Notes: a model not told the origin generated them from the letters alone. A stretch of 64,000 nt of DNA from Hymenobacter sp. 15J16-1T3B (GCF_020711235.1 NZ_JAJFAV010000008.1:1-64000); one strand, 5' to 3'; positions 7,512-16,759 are shown, counted from the stretch's first letter. Numbers and translations are program-made.

Positions 7512-7832
7512 CTAGGCCGGCTGAAACCAGCGCAGGTAGGCGGGCGCCACCAGCCGCTGCCATTCCGGGTGCCGCTTCAGGTAGCCGGTCACGAAGGGGC
7601 ACAGCGGAATCAGCTGCTGCTGCCGGCGCTCCACTTCGGCCAGCACTTTTTCCACGATGGCCGTGCCCACCCCCTGCCCTTCCAGCTGGGCCGGCACTTC
7701 GGTGTGAAACAAGGCTAGGGCTCCGTCCCGGTCGCCGTACTCCATAAAGGCGGTGGCGTAGTTCACGGTCAGCTCGAAGCGGTGGCTGCTGCTGTTGTCG
7801 ACGAGGGGTAGGGCTTCAAATTCGGGTTTCAT
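7512..7832 (-). CDS. Small GNAT acetyltransferase (YjdJ type)
   Basis: 106 aa. The compact core has FMEYGDRDG, LFHTEVPAQLEGQGVGTAIV (acetyl-CoA loop EGQGVG) and the late motif PLCPFVTGYLKRHPEW, which define the small YjdJ/COG2388 branch of GNAT enzymes. These are single-domain proteins of about 95-105 aa, so the length fits. The substrate is unknown. Cytoplasmic, probably monocistronic. Confidence 0.88.
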   Translation of the reverse strand: MKPEFEALPLVDNSSSHRFELTVNYATAFMEYGDRDGALALFHTEVPAQLEGQGVGTAIVEKVLAEVERRQQQLIPLCPFVTGYLKRHPEWQRLVAPAYLRWFQPA

Positions 7833-7988
7833 CGGTTTGCGAAGGAAAAATGTGGGCGGTGCGCCGGGCTGGCGCGGGCCGGAAAACTACCACCGGGAAA
7901 GCACACGCCCAGATTGCGTGGCGCGTGAGTTGATTGGAGCCGATGCGGGCGCAGTAAACCACTGCTGCCCGGTTCGTGGGGGGCGGCG

Positions 7989-8420
7989 CTAGGCGCTTGC
8001 GCCGGGAGCCGTAGCGGCCGGGGGCTCCCGCTGCAGGGCCAGGCGGCAGCAGCAGAGGGCCAGCAGCAGCGTTAGGGGCGTGAAGAGCAGCCGCTCCAGG
8101 TCGGTTTTGGCGAATACGTTGCCCAGGGTGTTGAGGAAAAACAGCGCCGTCATCAGCCACAGGGTCCCCGTGATGAGTTGCCGGCTGACGCGCACCCGCA
8201 GCCGCCCCGAGGCCACGGCCACCACGGCCAGCATCAGCAGGTTCAGGCCGATGGATACGGTTTCGAACGTCAGCATTTGGTGGTGATTTTTCAGCCGCCC
8301 GCCCCACACGCTGGCAAACGGAATGACGCCCGTTATTATCAACACGTGAAATAGCACGATGAGGCTCAGAATAATGAATATCCCGTTGGCCGCAACTCGG
8401 GCAGTCAGGAAGTGCTTCAT
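7989..8420 (-). CDS. Four-helix membrane protein, unknown function
   Basis: 143 aa with four hydrophobic segments (about 10-33, 50-72, 82-102 and 110-126) and a short Pro/Ala-rich tail. The layout (ITGVIPFASVWGGR, then NHHQMLTFE) resembles small uncharacterised membrane proteins of Bacteroidota. No catalytic motif is visible. It is on the same strand as, and 86 bases downstream of, the heme-b-like membrane protein at 8507; linkage is possible but unproven. Confidence 0.7.
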   Translation of the reverse strand: MKHFLTARVAANGIFIILSLIVLFHVLIITGVIPFASVWGGRLKNHHQMLTFETVSIGLNLLMLAVVAVASGRLRVRVSRQLITGTLWLMTALFFLNTLGNVFAKTDLERLLFTPLTLLLALCCCRLALQREPPAATAPGASA

Positions 8421-8506
8421 GGAAAGAAACGGACAGGTGCCAAAGCTGCCGGTGGGCGCGGTAGCAGCGCAAAGCTACGGGGCGGGACGCCGGGCTCGTA
8501 GCGGAA

Positions 8507-9133
8507 TTAATTGCCCAGGGCGCGCAGGTATGACGCCGGAATCGGCAGGCCTTGCAGGCGGTTGGTCATGGCCACCAGGATGAGCAGGGCCAGCAGCACG
8601 CCCGTGCCACCCACGACCACGGCCTGCCGCCGCGCGCTTTTCTCACCCCAGATGCTGCGGCCCTTCTGGTAGTGCAGGCTGGCCAGGTGCAGAAAAACCG
8701 CCGTGACAGCCAGGAAGTAATACGGGATGAAAAAGAGGTTGTAGGGGAAAGTATTGATGCCCGCTGCGGCGAAGTACAGGTTGGTATCGAGCCCAAACCA
8801 GGCCCGGCCGGTGAGCACCGCCGCGGTATGCACCAACAGAAAGAAGGCCAGATACAGGCCCGAGTACATCTGCAGCCGCTCCGCCAACGGCCGCCACGGC
8901 TCCCGGCGGCCCCGCCAGTATAGGCGCAGGCCGCTGAAAACCTGCCCCGTTACGGCCAGCAGCAGGCCGGTTTCGAGCACCGGGTGCCGGTACGCCTGGC
9001 GCAGCGCGGTCATGGTGGCCACGTGGGCCGCCACGCTCCACAGCGCCACCAGGTGATTGGCCAGGTGCACCAGAATGAAAACGGCCAGTACGAGGCCCGT
9101 CCAGTAGTGGTAGGTTTTGGTAGATAACCGCAT
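8507..9133 (-). CDS. Membrane protein resembling cytochrome b subunits
   Basis: 208 aa from ATG 9133 (MRLSTKTYHYWTGLVLAVF); an ATG 27 bases upstream is possible. Five hydrophobic helices carry spaced histidines (HYWTG, LVHLANHLVAL, LLVHTAAV, FLHLASLHYQKG). This resembles the membrane anchor of succinate dehydrogenase/fumarate reductase and other diheme cytochrome b proteins. No catalytic subunit is adjacent, so a respiratory role is only suggested. Confidence 0.65.
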   Translation of the reverse strand: MRLSTKTYHYWTGLVLAVFILVHLANHLVALWSVAAHVATMTALRQAYRHPVLETGLLLAVTGQVFSGLRLYWRGRREPWRPLAERLQMYSGLYLAFFLLVHTAAVLTGRAWFGLDTNLYFAAAGINTFPYNLFFIPYYFLAVTAVFLHLASLHYQKGRSIWGEKSARRQAVVVGGTGVLLALLILVAMTNRLQGLPIPASYLRALGN

Positions 9134-9306
9134 CGGGTCAAATGGGATTCGCCACAGCAATATTAGTTTGATGGAATATTAATCTGCTTACGCTGCTGCG
9201 CAACCCCGCGCAGCAGGACGGCCGCGGCGTCTTGTATTGGCCGATCTGCGTATGCCGGATCAACCCGAACCGGCCGCTCTACGCCCTGGCTGGCTCCTGT
9301 TTTCCC

Positions 9307-10137
9307 ATGGATACTCGCCCCCGCGCCAGCGCTGCTTCCTGGCAACAAACCGCTTACCGCGTCATTTTCGAATCGGACACCCGGGCCGGGCAGTTGTTCG
9401 ACATTGCCTTGCTGGCGGCCATCCTGCTGAGCGTGGTGGCCGTGATGCTGGAAAGCGTCACCAGTATCAATGCCCGCTACGGCCCCGCGCTGCGGGCCGT
9501 GGAGTGGATGTTCACGGGCCTTTTCCTGCTGGAATACCTGATGCGCCTGCTGGTGGTGCGCCGGCCGCTGGCGTACGCGCTGAGCTGGCTGGGCATCATC
9601 GACTTTCTGGCCATTGTGCCCACGCTGGCGGCCCTGGTGCTGGCGGGCAGCCGCTACCTGCTCGTGATTCGGACGCTGCGGCTGCTGCGGGTGTTTCGCA
9701 TCTTCAAGCTGGGACAGTTCGTCGGCGAGGGCGAGTTTATCCTGAACGCCCTGCGGGCCAGCCGCTTCAAGATTATGGTGTTTCTGAGCTCGGTCATCAC
9801 GCTGGCCGTGGTGGTAGGCACGCTGATGTACGTGGTGGAAGGCGGCCAAAACGGCTTCACCAGCATCCCAAAAAGCATCTATTGGGCCATCGTGACCATG
9901 ACGACGGTGGGCTACGGCGATATTTCCCCGACGACGGTACTGGGCCAGACGCTGGCCTCGGTGCTGATGATTCTGGGCTACGCCATTATTGCGGTGCCCA
10001 CGGGCATCGTCTCGGCCCAGATGGCGCTGCCCGCCACCGGCAAGCCCGCCTACAAACAGGCCGTGTGCCACGTCTGCCAGGCCGCCGGCCACCGCGACGA
10101 CGCCGAGTATTGCTGGCGCTGTGGGGAAAAGCTCTAG
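9307..10137 (+). CDS. Voltage-gated K+ channel with C-terminal zinc ribbon
   Basis: 276 aa from ATG 9307. Six transmembrane helices; the S4 helix carries regularly spaced arginines (RTLRLLRVFRIFK, 122-134). The pore loop has the K+ selectivity filter TVGYGD (200-205), followed by the inner helix. After the pore the tail holds two CxxC pairs (Cys254/257 and Cys269/272), a zinc-ribbon arrangement in place of the usual RCK domain. One subunit of an expected tetramer in the inner membrane. Divergent from the minus-strand membrane proteins. Confidence 0.92.
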   Translation: MDTRPRASAASWQQTAYRVIFESDTRAGQLFDIALLAAILLSVVAVMLESVTSINARYGPALRAVEWMFTGLFLLEYLMRLLVVRRPLAYALSWLGIIDFLAIVPTLAALVLAGSRYLLVIRTLRLLRVFRIFKLGQFVGEGEFILNALRASRFKIMVFLSSVITLAVVVGTLMYVVEGGQNGFTSIPKSIYWAIVTMTTVGYGDISPTTVLGQTLASVLMILGYAIIAVPTGIVSAQMALPATGKPAYKQAVCHVCQAAGHRDDAEYCWRCGEKL

Positions 10138-10148
10138 ACCCCAGCAAA

Positions 10149-10177
10149 AGCGCCGCCCCGGAAACCAGGGCGGCGCT
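10149..10177 (+). terminator. Possible terminator of the K+ channel gene
   Basis: Perfect 10-bp GC stem (AGCGCCGCCC) 11 nt after the stop codon, preceded by AAAA but without a following T tract. Confidence 0.4.
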
Positions 10178-10440
10178 GATGGCGCGTATCGGGGCACTTG
10201 GGTGCGCGGCGTCGGGCGGTACTTTCCCTGGCTGCGCTGCCGGTTGGCCGGCGTGGCTTCGGGGCCGTGCGGAAAGCAGAAGGCTTGTTAGGGTTTTCTA
10301 CCTCGCTTCGCGGAGGGTTGAGTCAGAACTCCAAGCGGGCTGACCTTGGCTACAACGGGTAAGTAGATCCTAGCGCCCTAACCGCCGGCGCAGCGGGAGT
10401 TGACGACAAGCCAACCACCCGGCAAGCCGACGGCTGGCGA
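10178..10440. other. Intergenic, nothing recognised
   Basis: 263 bases between the convergent K+ channel and NADP-dependent oxidoreductase genes. No gene or clear structure was found beyond the hairpin at 10149. Confidence 0.5.
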
Positions 10441-11166
10441 CTACAGCTTGATGCCCTGCGCCGCCATGGCCTGCTCCTGCTTGGCGTGGTTGGCCTTAAA
10501 CTCCTCGTGCTGGGCCTGGGTACGCTTGGTGCCGAGGCTGGCCAGGTTCTCGCGCAGCTTATCGGCGGGCAGGTCGGCGCCGTAGGAGGGCGTGCCCGGC
10601 TGCTGCCGCCACGACTCGTGCAGGGTGCCGTCGTCCACGGCGTCGAAGCCCAACTCGTCGACCAGCTGCATGACTTTTTGCTTGGCGGCGGCATCGTCGG
10701 AGGCCACGGGCAGGCTGATGCGGCCGGGCGTGCCGGCGGGCTGGCCTTTCTCCACGATGTGGTGGGCGTAGATGTTGTTGAACACCTTCACTACCGGGCG
10801 GCCTAGGTGCTGCTGCACCCATTCGCTCTCGGTCAGGTCGCCGGTTTCCAGCTCCGCAATCTTGCCGTCGCGCAGCATGGGGTAGTAGTTGCTGGTGTCG
10901 ATGATGGGCACCTCCCGGGGCACGCTGGCCAGCAGGTCCTTGGGCAGGTCGGGAATGTTCTTGAGCGGGATGGTCACCACGATGAGGTCGGTACCGCGCT
11001 GGGCCGCTTCCTCGGCCGTCACGGCCTGGGCGCCCGTTTTCTGTTCCACGTCTTTGAGGGTTTCCGGCCCGCGGGAGTTGGCAATGTATACCTGGTGGCC
11101 GAGGCCCGTCAGCCGCACGGCCAGGGCGCTGCCGATGTGGCCCGCGCCGATGATTCCGATGTTCAT
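10441..11166 (-). CDS. NADPH-dependent F420-reductase-like oxidoreductase
   Basis: 241 aa from ATG 11166 (MNIGIIGAGHIGSALAVRL). The N-terminal Rossmann motif GxGxxG (Gly7, Gly9, Gly12) and ANSRGPETL match the F420_oxidored/NADP-binding family, in which the NSRGP stretch contacts the NADP phosphate. The later part (IDTSNYYP, KVFNNIYAHHI) is also typical. Members outside F420-using organisms are generic NADPH-binding reductases; the electron acceptor is unknown. A longer upstream frame exists but starts outside the conserved domain. Confidence 0.85.
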   Translation of the reverse strand: MNIGIIGAGHIGSALAVRLTGLGHQVYIANSRGPETLKDVEQKTGAQAVTAEEAAQRGTDLIVVTIPLKNIPDLPKDLLASVPREVPIIDTSNYYPMLRDGKIAELETGDLTESEWVQQHLGRPVVKVFNNIYAHHIVEKGQPAGTPGRISLPVASDDAAAKQKVMQLVDELGFDAVDDGTLHESWRQQPGTPSYGADLPADKLRENLASLGTKRTQAQHEEFKANHAKQEQAMAAQGIKL

Positions 11167-11365
11167 GGGTTGTCTGGTTTGGTTTGTGCGCCGCTGATGT
11201 GCCGGCGCAGGGTGGTAAACAATGGAAGTGGGCGTTTTGCTTTTTCCGTGCCGCTTCGACTCGCAAAAGCCGCTTATGTACTTCCCATCCCTTAGCGAAA
11301 GACGGGGCGGTTCAGCGCCGGTTTCCAAGCCGAGCTCCGGCTGCGCAGTTGTTCCGGTCGGGTTA

Positions 11366-11761
11366 CTATCGTGTTTGATGGGTTTGCCACCAAGCCCACC
11401 CGTAGCGCCCCAGGCCCAACAGCACGAGCAACCAAAGCCCCAAAATCAGCGCCCCAACGACCCAATTGGCTCGCTTCGATACGGGGATGGTAGCAGTTCG
11501 GTGCCGGGCTTCCCGCAGGACCTCGGCTGGCACGAGCTGGATGCTCAGGGCAATGCCGGCGGGCACCAATATCAAATCGTCGAGGTAGCCGAGTACGGGA
11601 ATGAAATCGGGTATCAGGTCAATGGGACTGGCGGCGTAGGCCAGCGTAGCCAGCATTACCAGCCGGGCGTACCACGGGGTGCGCGGGTCGCGGGCGGCGT
11701 AGTAGAGGGCCACCAGTTCGCTTTTTAGGGCGCGGGCACGGCTTTGTAGGGTAGACCACAT
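11366..11761 (-). CDS. YkvA-like DUF1232 membrane protein
   Basis: 131 aa. The signature YAASPIDLIPDFIPVLGYLD (residues 43-62) is the DUF1232/YkvA motif, a short hairpin inserted in the membrane. A second hydrophobic helix lies at about 103-121. The function of the family is unknown. It stands alone on the minus strand. Confidence 0.88.
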   Translation of the reverse strand: MWSTLQSRARALKSELVALYYAARDPRTPWYARLVMLATLAYAASPIDLIPDFIPVLGYLDDLILVPAGIALSIQLVPAEVLREARHRTATIPVSKRANWVVGALILGLWLLVLLGLGRYGWAWWQTHQTR

Positions 11762-11939
11762 GCCACGTATACGACCAACTGGCCAGACGGCTCATACCTG
11801 GTTACCCAAAAACATGCCTAGTCAAAGCGGCGGCCGGCAGCAGGTTTCGCCGGCCAATCATGGATGCTTTGAAAAAAGAATACCGGAGAGTTTGGCAGCT
11901 ATCAACGGATAACTAGAATGCGGGGAAGACACAAAAGCA

Positions 11940-11979
11940 GCAGCGGCGGCCGGCGGACTATTCCCCCGGCCGCCGCTGC
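11940..11979 (-). terminator. GC-rich hairpin downstream of hutU
   Basis: A 14-bp stem (GCAGCGGCGGCCGG and complement), 78 bases past the hutU stop. On the minus strand it leads into CTTTTGTG, a short T run. Likely the hutU terminator. Confidence 0.55.
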
Positions 11980-11992
11980 GGTGGCAATGCTA

Positions 11993-12041
11993 TCCTGCGT
12001 CAGCACGCCAGAAGCCTCAACAAGCTCGGCATGACGTGCCT
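11993..12041. repeat. Dispersed repeat skeleton at the hutU 3' end
   Basis: Contains GCTCGGCATGACG (12024-12036), matching GCTCGACATGACG at 20614 and GCTCAGGATGACG at 19116. It lies 20 nt past the hutU stop, between the gene and its terminator hairpin. The copy is degenerate on its other arm. Confidence 0.5.
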
Positions 12042-12056
12042 GAAGCAGCACTAAAA

Positions 12057-13820
12057 CTACATCTGCCCCGGAATTTTCACTCCCCGCTCCTCGGCTACCT
12101 GCTGGGCCAGCTCGTAGCCGGCGTCGGCGTGGCGGAAGACGCCCATGCCGGGGTCGGTGGTGAGCACGCGGCGCAGGCGCTCGGCCTTTTCGGGGGTGCC
12201 GGTGGCCACGATGACCATGCCCGCGTGGGTGGAGTTGCCAATGCCCACGCCGCCGCCGTTGTGCAGGCTCACCCAGTCGGCGCCGGAGGCGGTGTTGGCC
12301 AGGGCGTTGAGCAGGGGCCAGTCGGCCACGGCGTCGGAGCCGTCCTTCATGCCCTCGGTTTCGCGGTTGGGCGAGGCCACGGAGCCGCAGTCGAGGTGGT
12401 CGCGGCCGATGACGATGGGGGCCGAGACTTCGCCGCGGGCCACCAGGTCGTTGATAACCAGGCCGAACTTTTCCCGCTCGCCGTAGCCCAGCCAGCACAC
12501 GCGGGCGGGCAGGCCGATAAAGGGCACCTTGGCCTGGGCCTTCTCGATCCAGCGGGCCAGCATCTTGTTGTCGGGGAAAGTTTCGAGCAGGGCGCGGTCG
12601 ATGCGCAGGATGTCTTGCGGGTCACCCGAGAGGGCCGCCCAGCGGAAGGGGCCTTTGCCCTCGCAGAACAGCGGGCGGATGTAGCCGGGCACGAAGCCGG
12701 GGTAGAGGAATTGGCCGTTTTCGTCGCGCACTTGCAAGCCGCCTTTTTCGGCCTGCCCGCGCAGGTTGTTGCCGTAATCGAGGGCCACGGCCCCGCCGGC
12801 CTGCATGTCGATGATGGCCTGGCAGTGCTTCACGATGGAAGCCAGGGCCTGGCGCTTGAACTCCTCGGGGTTGTCCTTGCGCAGCTGCAACACGGCGTCG
12901 ATGTCGCCCTCGGGAATGTAGTCCATCAGGTCGTGGGCCGAGGTCTGGTCGGTGACGATGTCGGCCTTGTAGCCGCGGGCCAGCAGCTCGGGCAGCACGG
13001 TGGCGGCGTTGCCGGTCAGGCCGATGCTCCAGCCTTTGCGCGCCTGCTTGTACTGCTCGCACAGTTCCAGGGCGTGGTTTAGGTCGCGGGCCTGCTCGTC
13101 GAGGTAGCCCTCCTGCACCTTCTGCTTCACGCGGGCGTTGATGGGCTCAATGACCAGGCACACGCCGTCGTTCATGGTCACGGCCAGCGGCTGCGCGCCC
13201 GACATGCCGCCCAGACCGGCGGTGATGGTGACGGTACCGGCCAGCGTACCGCCGAAGTGCTTATCCCCTACTGCGGCGAAGGTTTCGTAGGTGCCCTGCA
13301 GGATGCCCTGGGTGGCAATGTAAATCCAGGAGCCGGCCGTCATCTGCCCGTACATCATCAGGCCGAGCTTGTCCAGTTCGTCGAAGTACTCCTGGGTGCT
13401 CCAGGCGGGTACGATGTTGGAGTTGGCAATGAGCACGCGCGGGGCGTGGGCCCAGGTGCGAATTACGCCCACGGCCTTGCCCGACTGCACCAGCATGGTT
13501 TCGTCGGCCTCCAGGTTTTTGAGGGTGCTGACGATGGTCTGGTACTCCTTCCAGTTGCGGGCCGCGCGGCCGGCGCCGCCGTACACAATCAGCTCGTCGT
13601 ACACCAGCGACACCGCGGGGTCCAGGTTGTTTTCGAGCATGCGCAGGGCCGCTTCGGCTTCCCAGGTTTTGCAGCGCAGCTCAGTGCCGTGCTTGGCCTT
13701 CACGGTTTCGGCGGGCTTGTACTCGTAGTACATGGGCCGGGTGGCGTGCTGGCCGGCGTCGGCCGATTTGCTGGTGGCTTCGAGGTTGAGTTCGGGCGTT
13801 TCGAGGGCGGAGTGCGACAT
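12057..13820 (-). CDS. hutU: Urocanate hydratase (histidine degradation)
   Basis: 587 aa from ATG 13820 ([14 protein letters not shown]). It converts urocanate to 4-imidazolone-5-propionate, the second step of histidine degradation, using tightly bound NAD+. Clear urocanase blocks: [55 protein letters not shown], the NAD-binding [10 protein letters not shown], and VTDQTSAHD. The extra length over the usual ~560 aa is N-terminal. It is separated from hutF and hutG by 5 kb of unrelated genes; hutH and hutI are not in the window. Cytoplasmic homodimer by family knowledge. Confidence 0.97.
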   Translation of the reverse strand: MSHSALETPELNLEATSKSADAGQHATRPMYYEYKPAETVKAKHGTELRCKTWEAEAALRMLENNLDPAVSLVYDELIVYGGAGRAARNWKEYQTIVSTLKNLEADETMLVQSGKAVGVIRTWAHAPRVLIANSNIVPAWSTQEYFDELDKLGLMMYGQMTAGSWIYIATQGILQGTYETFAAVGDKHFGGTLAGTVTITAGLGGMSGAQPLAVTMNDGVCLVIEPINARVKQKVQEGYLDEQARDLNHALELCEQYKQARKGWSIGLTGNAATVLPELLARGYKADIVTDQTSAHDLMDYIPEGDIDAVLQLRKDNPEEFKRQALASIVKHCQAIIDMQAGGAVALDYGNNLRGQAEKGGLQVRDENGQFLYPGFVPGYIRPLFCEGKGPFRWAALSGDPQDILRIDRALLETFPDNKMLARWIEKAQAKVPFIGLPARVCWLGYGEREKFGLVINDLVARGEVSAPIVIGRDHLDCGSVASPNRETEGMKDGSDAVADWPLLNALANTASGADWVSLHNGGGVGIGNSTHAGMVIVATGTPEKAERLRRVLTTDPGMGVFRHADAGYELAQQVAEERGVKIPGQM

Positions 13821-14178
13821 GGTCGGGGCGGGAAATTGGGGATTGGGTGGAGCGGCGAATATAGCGTTTTCGGCGGCTGGCAGCCGCATATCAGAAGCCC
13901 TGTGGAGGCGCAAAATGTGGCCCTAGCGCGCCCCGGGGCAGATGATGGTTGCATGATTGGAGCAGGCGTAACTCGGGGCTTTTCAGCCCTTACTGGCCCA
14001 AGCTCGACATTAAAATAATATAATCAACCAGCCTTATTGATGAGCTTTATCCAATATCATAAGAAATAATTTACAATTTCTGGGTTACATAACCACCGCG
14101 CCGGCATAAAGGCCACGGCGGCGGCTTGCGGGTCGGCACCGAACCACAACCATCTTTTCTACCCAACACCTTACATCC
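13821..14178. other. Divergent intergenic region hutU / lipoprotein
   Basis: 358 bases with a strongly AT-rich core (13995-14085). It must hold promoters for hutU (minus) and the lipoprotein (plus), but no exact TAnnTTTG box was found. TATATTCG (13855-13862, minus strand) is a one-mismatch candidate for hutU without a matching TTG. Confidence 0.4.
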
Positions 14179-14583
14179 ATGAAAAAAGTATTGTTTCTGG
14201 CTTTGGCCGCGGCTTCCTTGAGCTTTACCTCCTGCGGCAACAACCAGCAGGAAAACGGCGGCACTTCCGGCACCGAAAGCGGCACCGGCTCGGGCACCGA
14301 TGCCACCGGCGGCGACGCCGGCATGAACGCCGACACCAGCATGAGCGGCGGTACCGATGCCAGCACCACCGGCAGCGCCAGCACTACAGGTAGCGCCACT
14401 ACCGGTGGCACCATGACGGGCAGTGCCACCACCGGCACCACCACTATGGGCGGCACCGACGGCGGCAGCACCGGCACCACTACGGCGGGCACCACGGGCG
14501 GGGCTACCACCGGCAGCACCACCACGGGCTCAACGGCGGGCGGCACCGGCTCCACCGGTTCGGGCACTACCGGCGGCCGCTAA
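14179..14583 (+). CDS. Low-complexity Gly/Thr/Ser-rich lipoprotein
   Basis: 134 aa: MKKVLFLALAAASLSFTSC, a type II signal peptide with lipobox ending at Cys19. After the cysteine the protein is almost entirely Gly, Thr, Ser and Ala in TTGSA/GGTT units with a few Asp and Glu, so it is probably disordered. It shares its signal peptide, nearly residue for residue, with the 73-aa lipoprotein at 14822. Expected location is the outer membrane surface or periplasm. Function unknown. Confidence 0.8.
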   Translation: MKKVLFLALAAASLSFTSCGNNQQENGGTSGTESGTGSGTDATGGDAGMNADTSMSGGTDASTTGSASTTGSATTGGTMTGSATTGTTTMGGTDGGSTGTTTAGTTGGATTGSTTTGSTAGGTGSTGSGTTGGR

Positions 14584-14602
14584 CCTTACTTCCCCGATCG
14601 GC

Positions 14603-14632
14603 AAAGCCTCTCGCCCCGCGCGAGGGGCTTTT
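14603..14632 (+). terminator. Terminator of the low-complexity lipoprotein gene
   Basis: A 12-bp stem with one G-T wobble (AAAGCCTCTCGC and GCGAGGGGCTTT) followed by TTTTG, 19 nt past the stop. Confidence 0.8.
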
Positions 14633-14821
14633 GTGCGTTTTGGCCGGTCCAGGGGCGGCTTGGCCCACCAGGGCACGGTGGCTGCCGCACCAAATGCCCA
14701 GGTAGCCCCTACCCTAGGCCGCCAATTTGCGTATGGCAATTCCTATATACCACAACCACGGCTGCCGCCGACCGCCGCGGGCCCCAGCGCCGGTTGCCGC
14801 AGCCCAACCACCTACCCCCTC

Positions 14822-15043
14822 ATGAAGAAGATTCTGTTCCTCGCTCTGGCCGCCGCTTCGCTAAGCCTGGCCGCCTGCGACCGAGAAAAAGCCAACGGCG
14901 CCGAAGGCAGCGCCTCTGGCGCGGCCATGACCAGCACCCGCCTCGGCGACGCCGACGGCAACGAAGGCAAAGTCGACACGGTGCGCACCGACGCGGGCAC
15001 GCCCACCAACAACGCCGTGCCCGATACCATGGCCGGGCAGTAA
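14822..15043 (+). CDS. Small lipoprotein, paralogue of the upstream one
   Basis: 73 aa from ATG 14822: MKKILFLALAAASLSLAAC, lipobox Cys19, then a charged, Asp/Gly/Thr-rich mature part of 54 residues. The near-identical signal peptide to the 14179 gene suggests duplication, with free divergence of the mature part. A longer in-frame reading upstream overlaps the intergenic terminator and is not credible. Function unknown. Confidence 0.75.
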   Translation: MKKILFLALAAASLSLAACDREKANGAEGSASGAAMTSTRLGDADGNEGKVDTVRTDAGTPTNNAVPDTMAGQ

Positions 15044-15119
15044 GCCCGCAGTTGACGGGCTAGCCGGGCCACGCGCCGCTTGATCAAGTTGCCAGGCGGC
15101 CGTTGTTGGCCGGCTCGAT

Positions 15120-15178
15120 GGCCCCTGAAATGCATAATGCCTCCCGCTCGTGAGGAGGCACTATGCATTTCAGGGGCC
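15120..15178. repeat. Long inverted repeat between convergent genes
   Basis: Two 25-nt arms (15120-15144 and 15154-15178) match at 24 of 25 positions around a 9-nt loop. It lies 8 nt past the S41 protease stop (minus) and 76 nt past the lipoprotein stop (plus). Neither side has a real T tract, so it is not a textbook intrinsic terminator, although termination or RNA protection is the likeliest role. Confidence 0.75.
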
Positions 15179-15186
15179 GTTGTATT

Positions 15187-16563
15187 CTATCCGCTTTTTC
15201 CGCTGGTTTTCAACTGCTTTAGCGCCGCCTCGAGCACGGTGTCGCGGCCGCGGCGCACGTCCTGCACCGTGGGGTGCACCAGCACCTGCGGCTGCACGCC
15301 CACGCCCACAAATTCCTGGCCGTCGGGGTAGGCGTCGCGTTTGGAGCAGATGCGGGCCGAGCCGCCGCCGGGCAGGCTGAACGACAGCGGCTGCCCGGTG
15401 CTGCCGCCCGTCGGCTCGCCCACGATGACGCCGCGCTGCATCAGCTCGAAGGCCACGGCAAAGTCTTCGGCGGCCGAAAAGGTACGGGCGCCGGTCAGCA
15501 GGACTACCGGGCCGCGGTACGGATTCGCCCCCTTGGGCGGCACGGGCTCGACGGGCTCGGCGTACCACTGCGGGGGCCGCTCCCAGGGCCGAAACGTGGG
15601 GTGGTAGTCGCGCGTCATCCAGCGCGCCGTCGGGATGGGCTGGTCGGTGAGGTAGCTGAGCACGTCGAAGCCGTAGTCGCTGTTGCCGCCGCCGTTGGCG
15701 CGCACGTCGATGATGAGGGCGCGGGTCTGGCGAAGACGCGGGTACACATCGGCCATCAGCTGCTTGATGGCGGGGTCGCCGAACGAGTTGAGGGCCAGGT
15801 AGCCGACGTTGTGCTCGAGCACCCGAAACTCCAGCGGCGGCCGGGCCGGCGCCTGGTCGGCGTAGCCGCTGCGCGCCACGCTTTGCTCGGCCACGCGGCC
15901 CCGGGCGTCGCGCAGGGTCAGGCGCACCGGCTGCTGGGCGGGTCCCGCCAGCAGCGAGTAAGTGTAGGTGCGCACGAGGCGGTCTTGGGGCGTGGAGGCG
16001 CTTTGCCAAGCCAGGCGCGGGCGGGCGTAGTCGTGCACCGCCGTGCCGTCGATGGCCACCACCTCCTGCCCCGGCGCAATGCCCCGGCGCCGCAGGGTTT
16101 CGCTGTTGACTTCGGTGATGAGCACCTTGTCCTGGATCAGCGCGGTGCGCAGCGGCGGGCGCTCAAACACTTCCCCGAACAGCTCCTTGGGCGGGTACAC
16201 GTTGGTGTGGCCGTCGCGGAGTTGGGCGCACATTTCCTGCAGCAGCTGGTAGTAGGCCAGGGTGGTTGGGGCGGCTTGCACCTTCGGCAGGTACGCCACG
16301 TAGAGGCTGTCCCAGGCCAGGTGGGGCACTTTGTCGAAGAAGGGAAAATTGAATTTGGCCTCGGACCAGAAGCGCGAGAGGCCGGCTATTTTCTCCTCGT
16401 TGCTCAGCTGCGGGCGATAAGGCGTGTGCCAGGTGGGATTGTCCCAGAGGCGCGCTTCGGCCTGGGTTTGGGCCGCGGTGTAGGGCCGGTACTCGGGCGC
16501 CGGCTTGGCTTGGCTGGCCAGGCTGGCGCCCAGACCTAAGGCGGCTACCAAATACGATTTCAT
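15187..16563 (-). CDS. S41 family C-terminal-processing-like peptidase
   Basis: 458 aa from ATG 16563 (MKSYLVAALGLGASLASQA, signal peptide). A PDZ-like stretch (GIAPGQEVVAIDGTAV) precedes the peptidase core: LIIDVRANGGGNS, then VVLLTGARTFSAAEDFA with Ser363 as the likely nucleophile, then VGEPTGGSTG. In S41 proteases a Lys four residues after Ser completes the dyad; here that position is Asp (SAAED), as in the tricorn-like S41 branch that uses other residues. Periplasmic. It ends next to the 25-bp inverted repeat. Confidence 0.85.
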   Translation of the reverse strand: MKSYLVAALGLGASLASQAKPAPEYRPYTAAQTQAEARLWDNPTWHTPYRPQLSNEEKIAGLSRFWSEAKFNFPFFDKVPHLAWDSLYVAYLPKVQAAPTTLAYYQLLQEMCAQLRDGHTNVYPPKELFGEVFERPPLRTALIQDKVLITEVNSETLRRRGIAPGQEVVAIDGTAVHDYARPRLAWQSASTPQDRLVRTYTYSLLAGPAQQPVRLTLRDARGRVAEQSVARSGYADQAPARPPLEFRVLEHNVGYLALNSFGDPAIKQLMADVYPRLRQTRALIIDVRANGGGNSDYGFDVLSYLTDQPIPTARWMTRDYHPTFRPWERPPQWYAEPVEPVPPKGANPYRGPVVLLTGARTFSAAEDFAVAFELMQRGVIVGEPTGGSTGQPLSFSLPGGGSARICSKRDAYPDGQEFVGVGVQPQVLVHPTVQDVRRGRDTVLEAALKQLKTSGKSG

Positions 16564-16759
16564 AGCAGAACGGATGGAAACTGCGGCGACTGGAGCGGCG
16601 CCAACCGGCGGCAAAAATGCGGAATCAGCCGGCCCCGCGCACCTACATGTTCGGGTGAGGGCCGGGCCCATGGCGGCGAGTGGGCACATTTTCGCGCCGG
16701 AATGCACCCCCTCGCCCGGGCGCTGCGTACTCCCTGCTACACCAAACACCCCGACCCCG

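Noticed and set aside
12036-13082. 348-codon plus-strand frame, Gly/Val/His-rich
   Set aside because: It is antisense to hutU, which is unmistakable; long antisense frames are expected at this GC content.
14179-14583. Collagen-like or tandem-repeat protein
   Set aside because: The Gly/Thr/Ser units have no fixed period; the sequence is low complexity rather than a true repeat.
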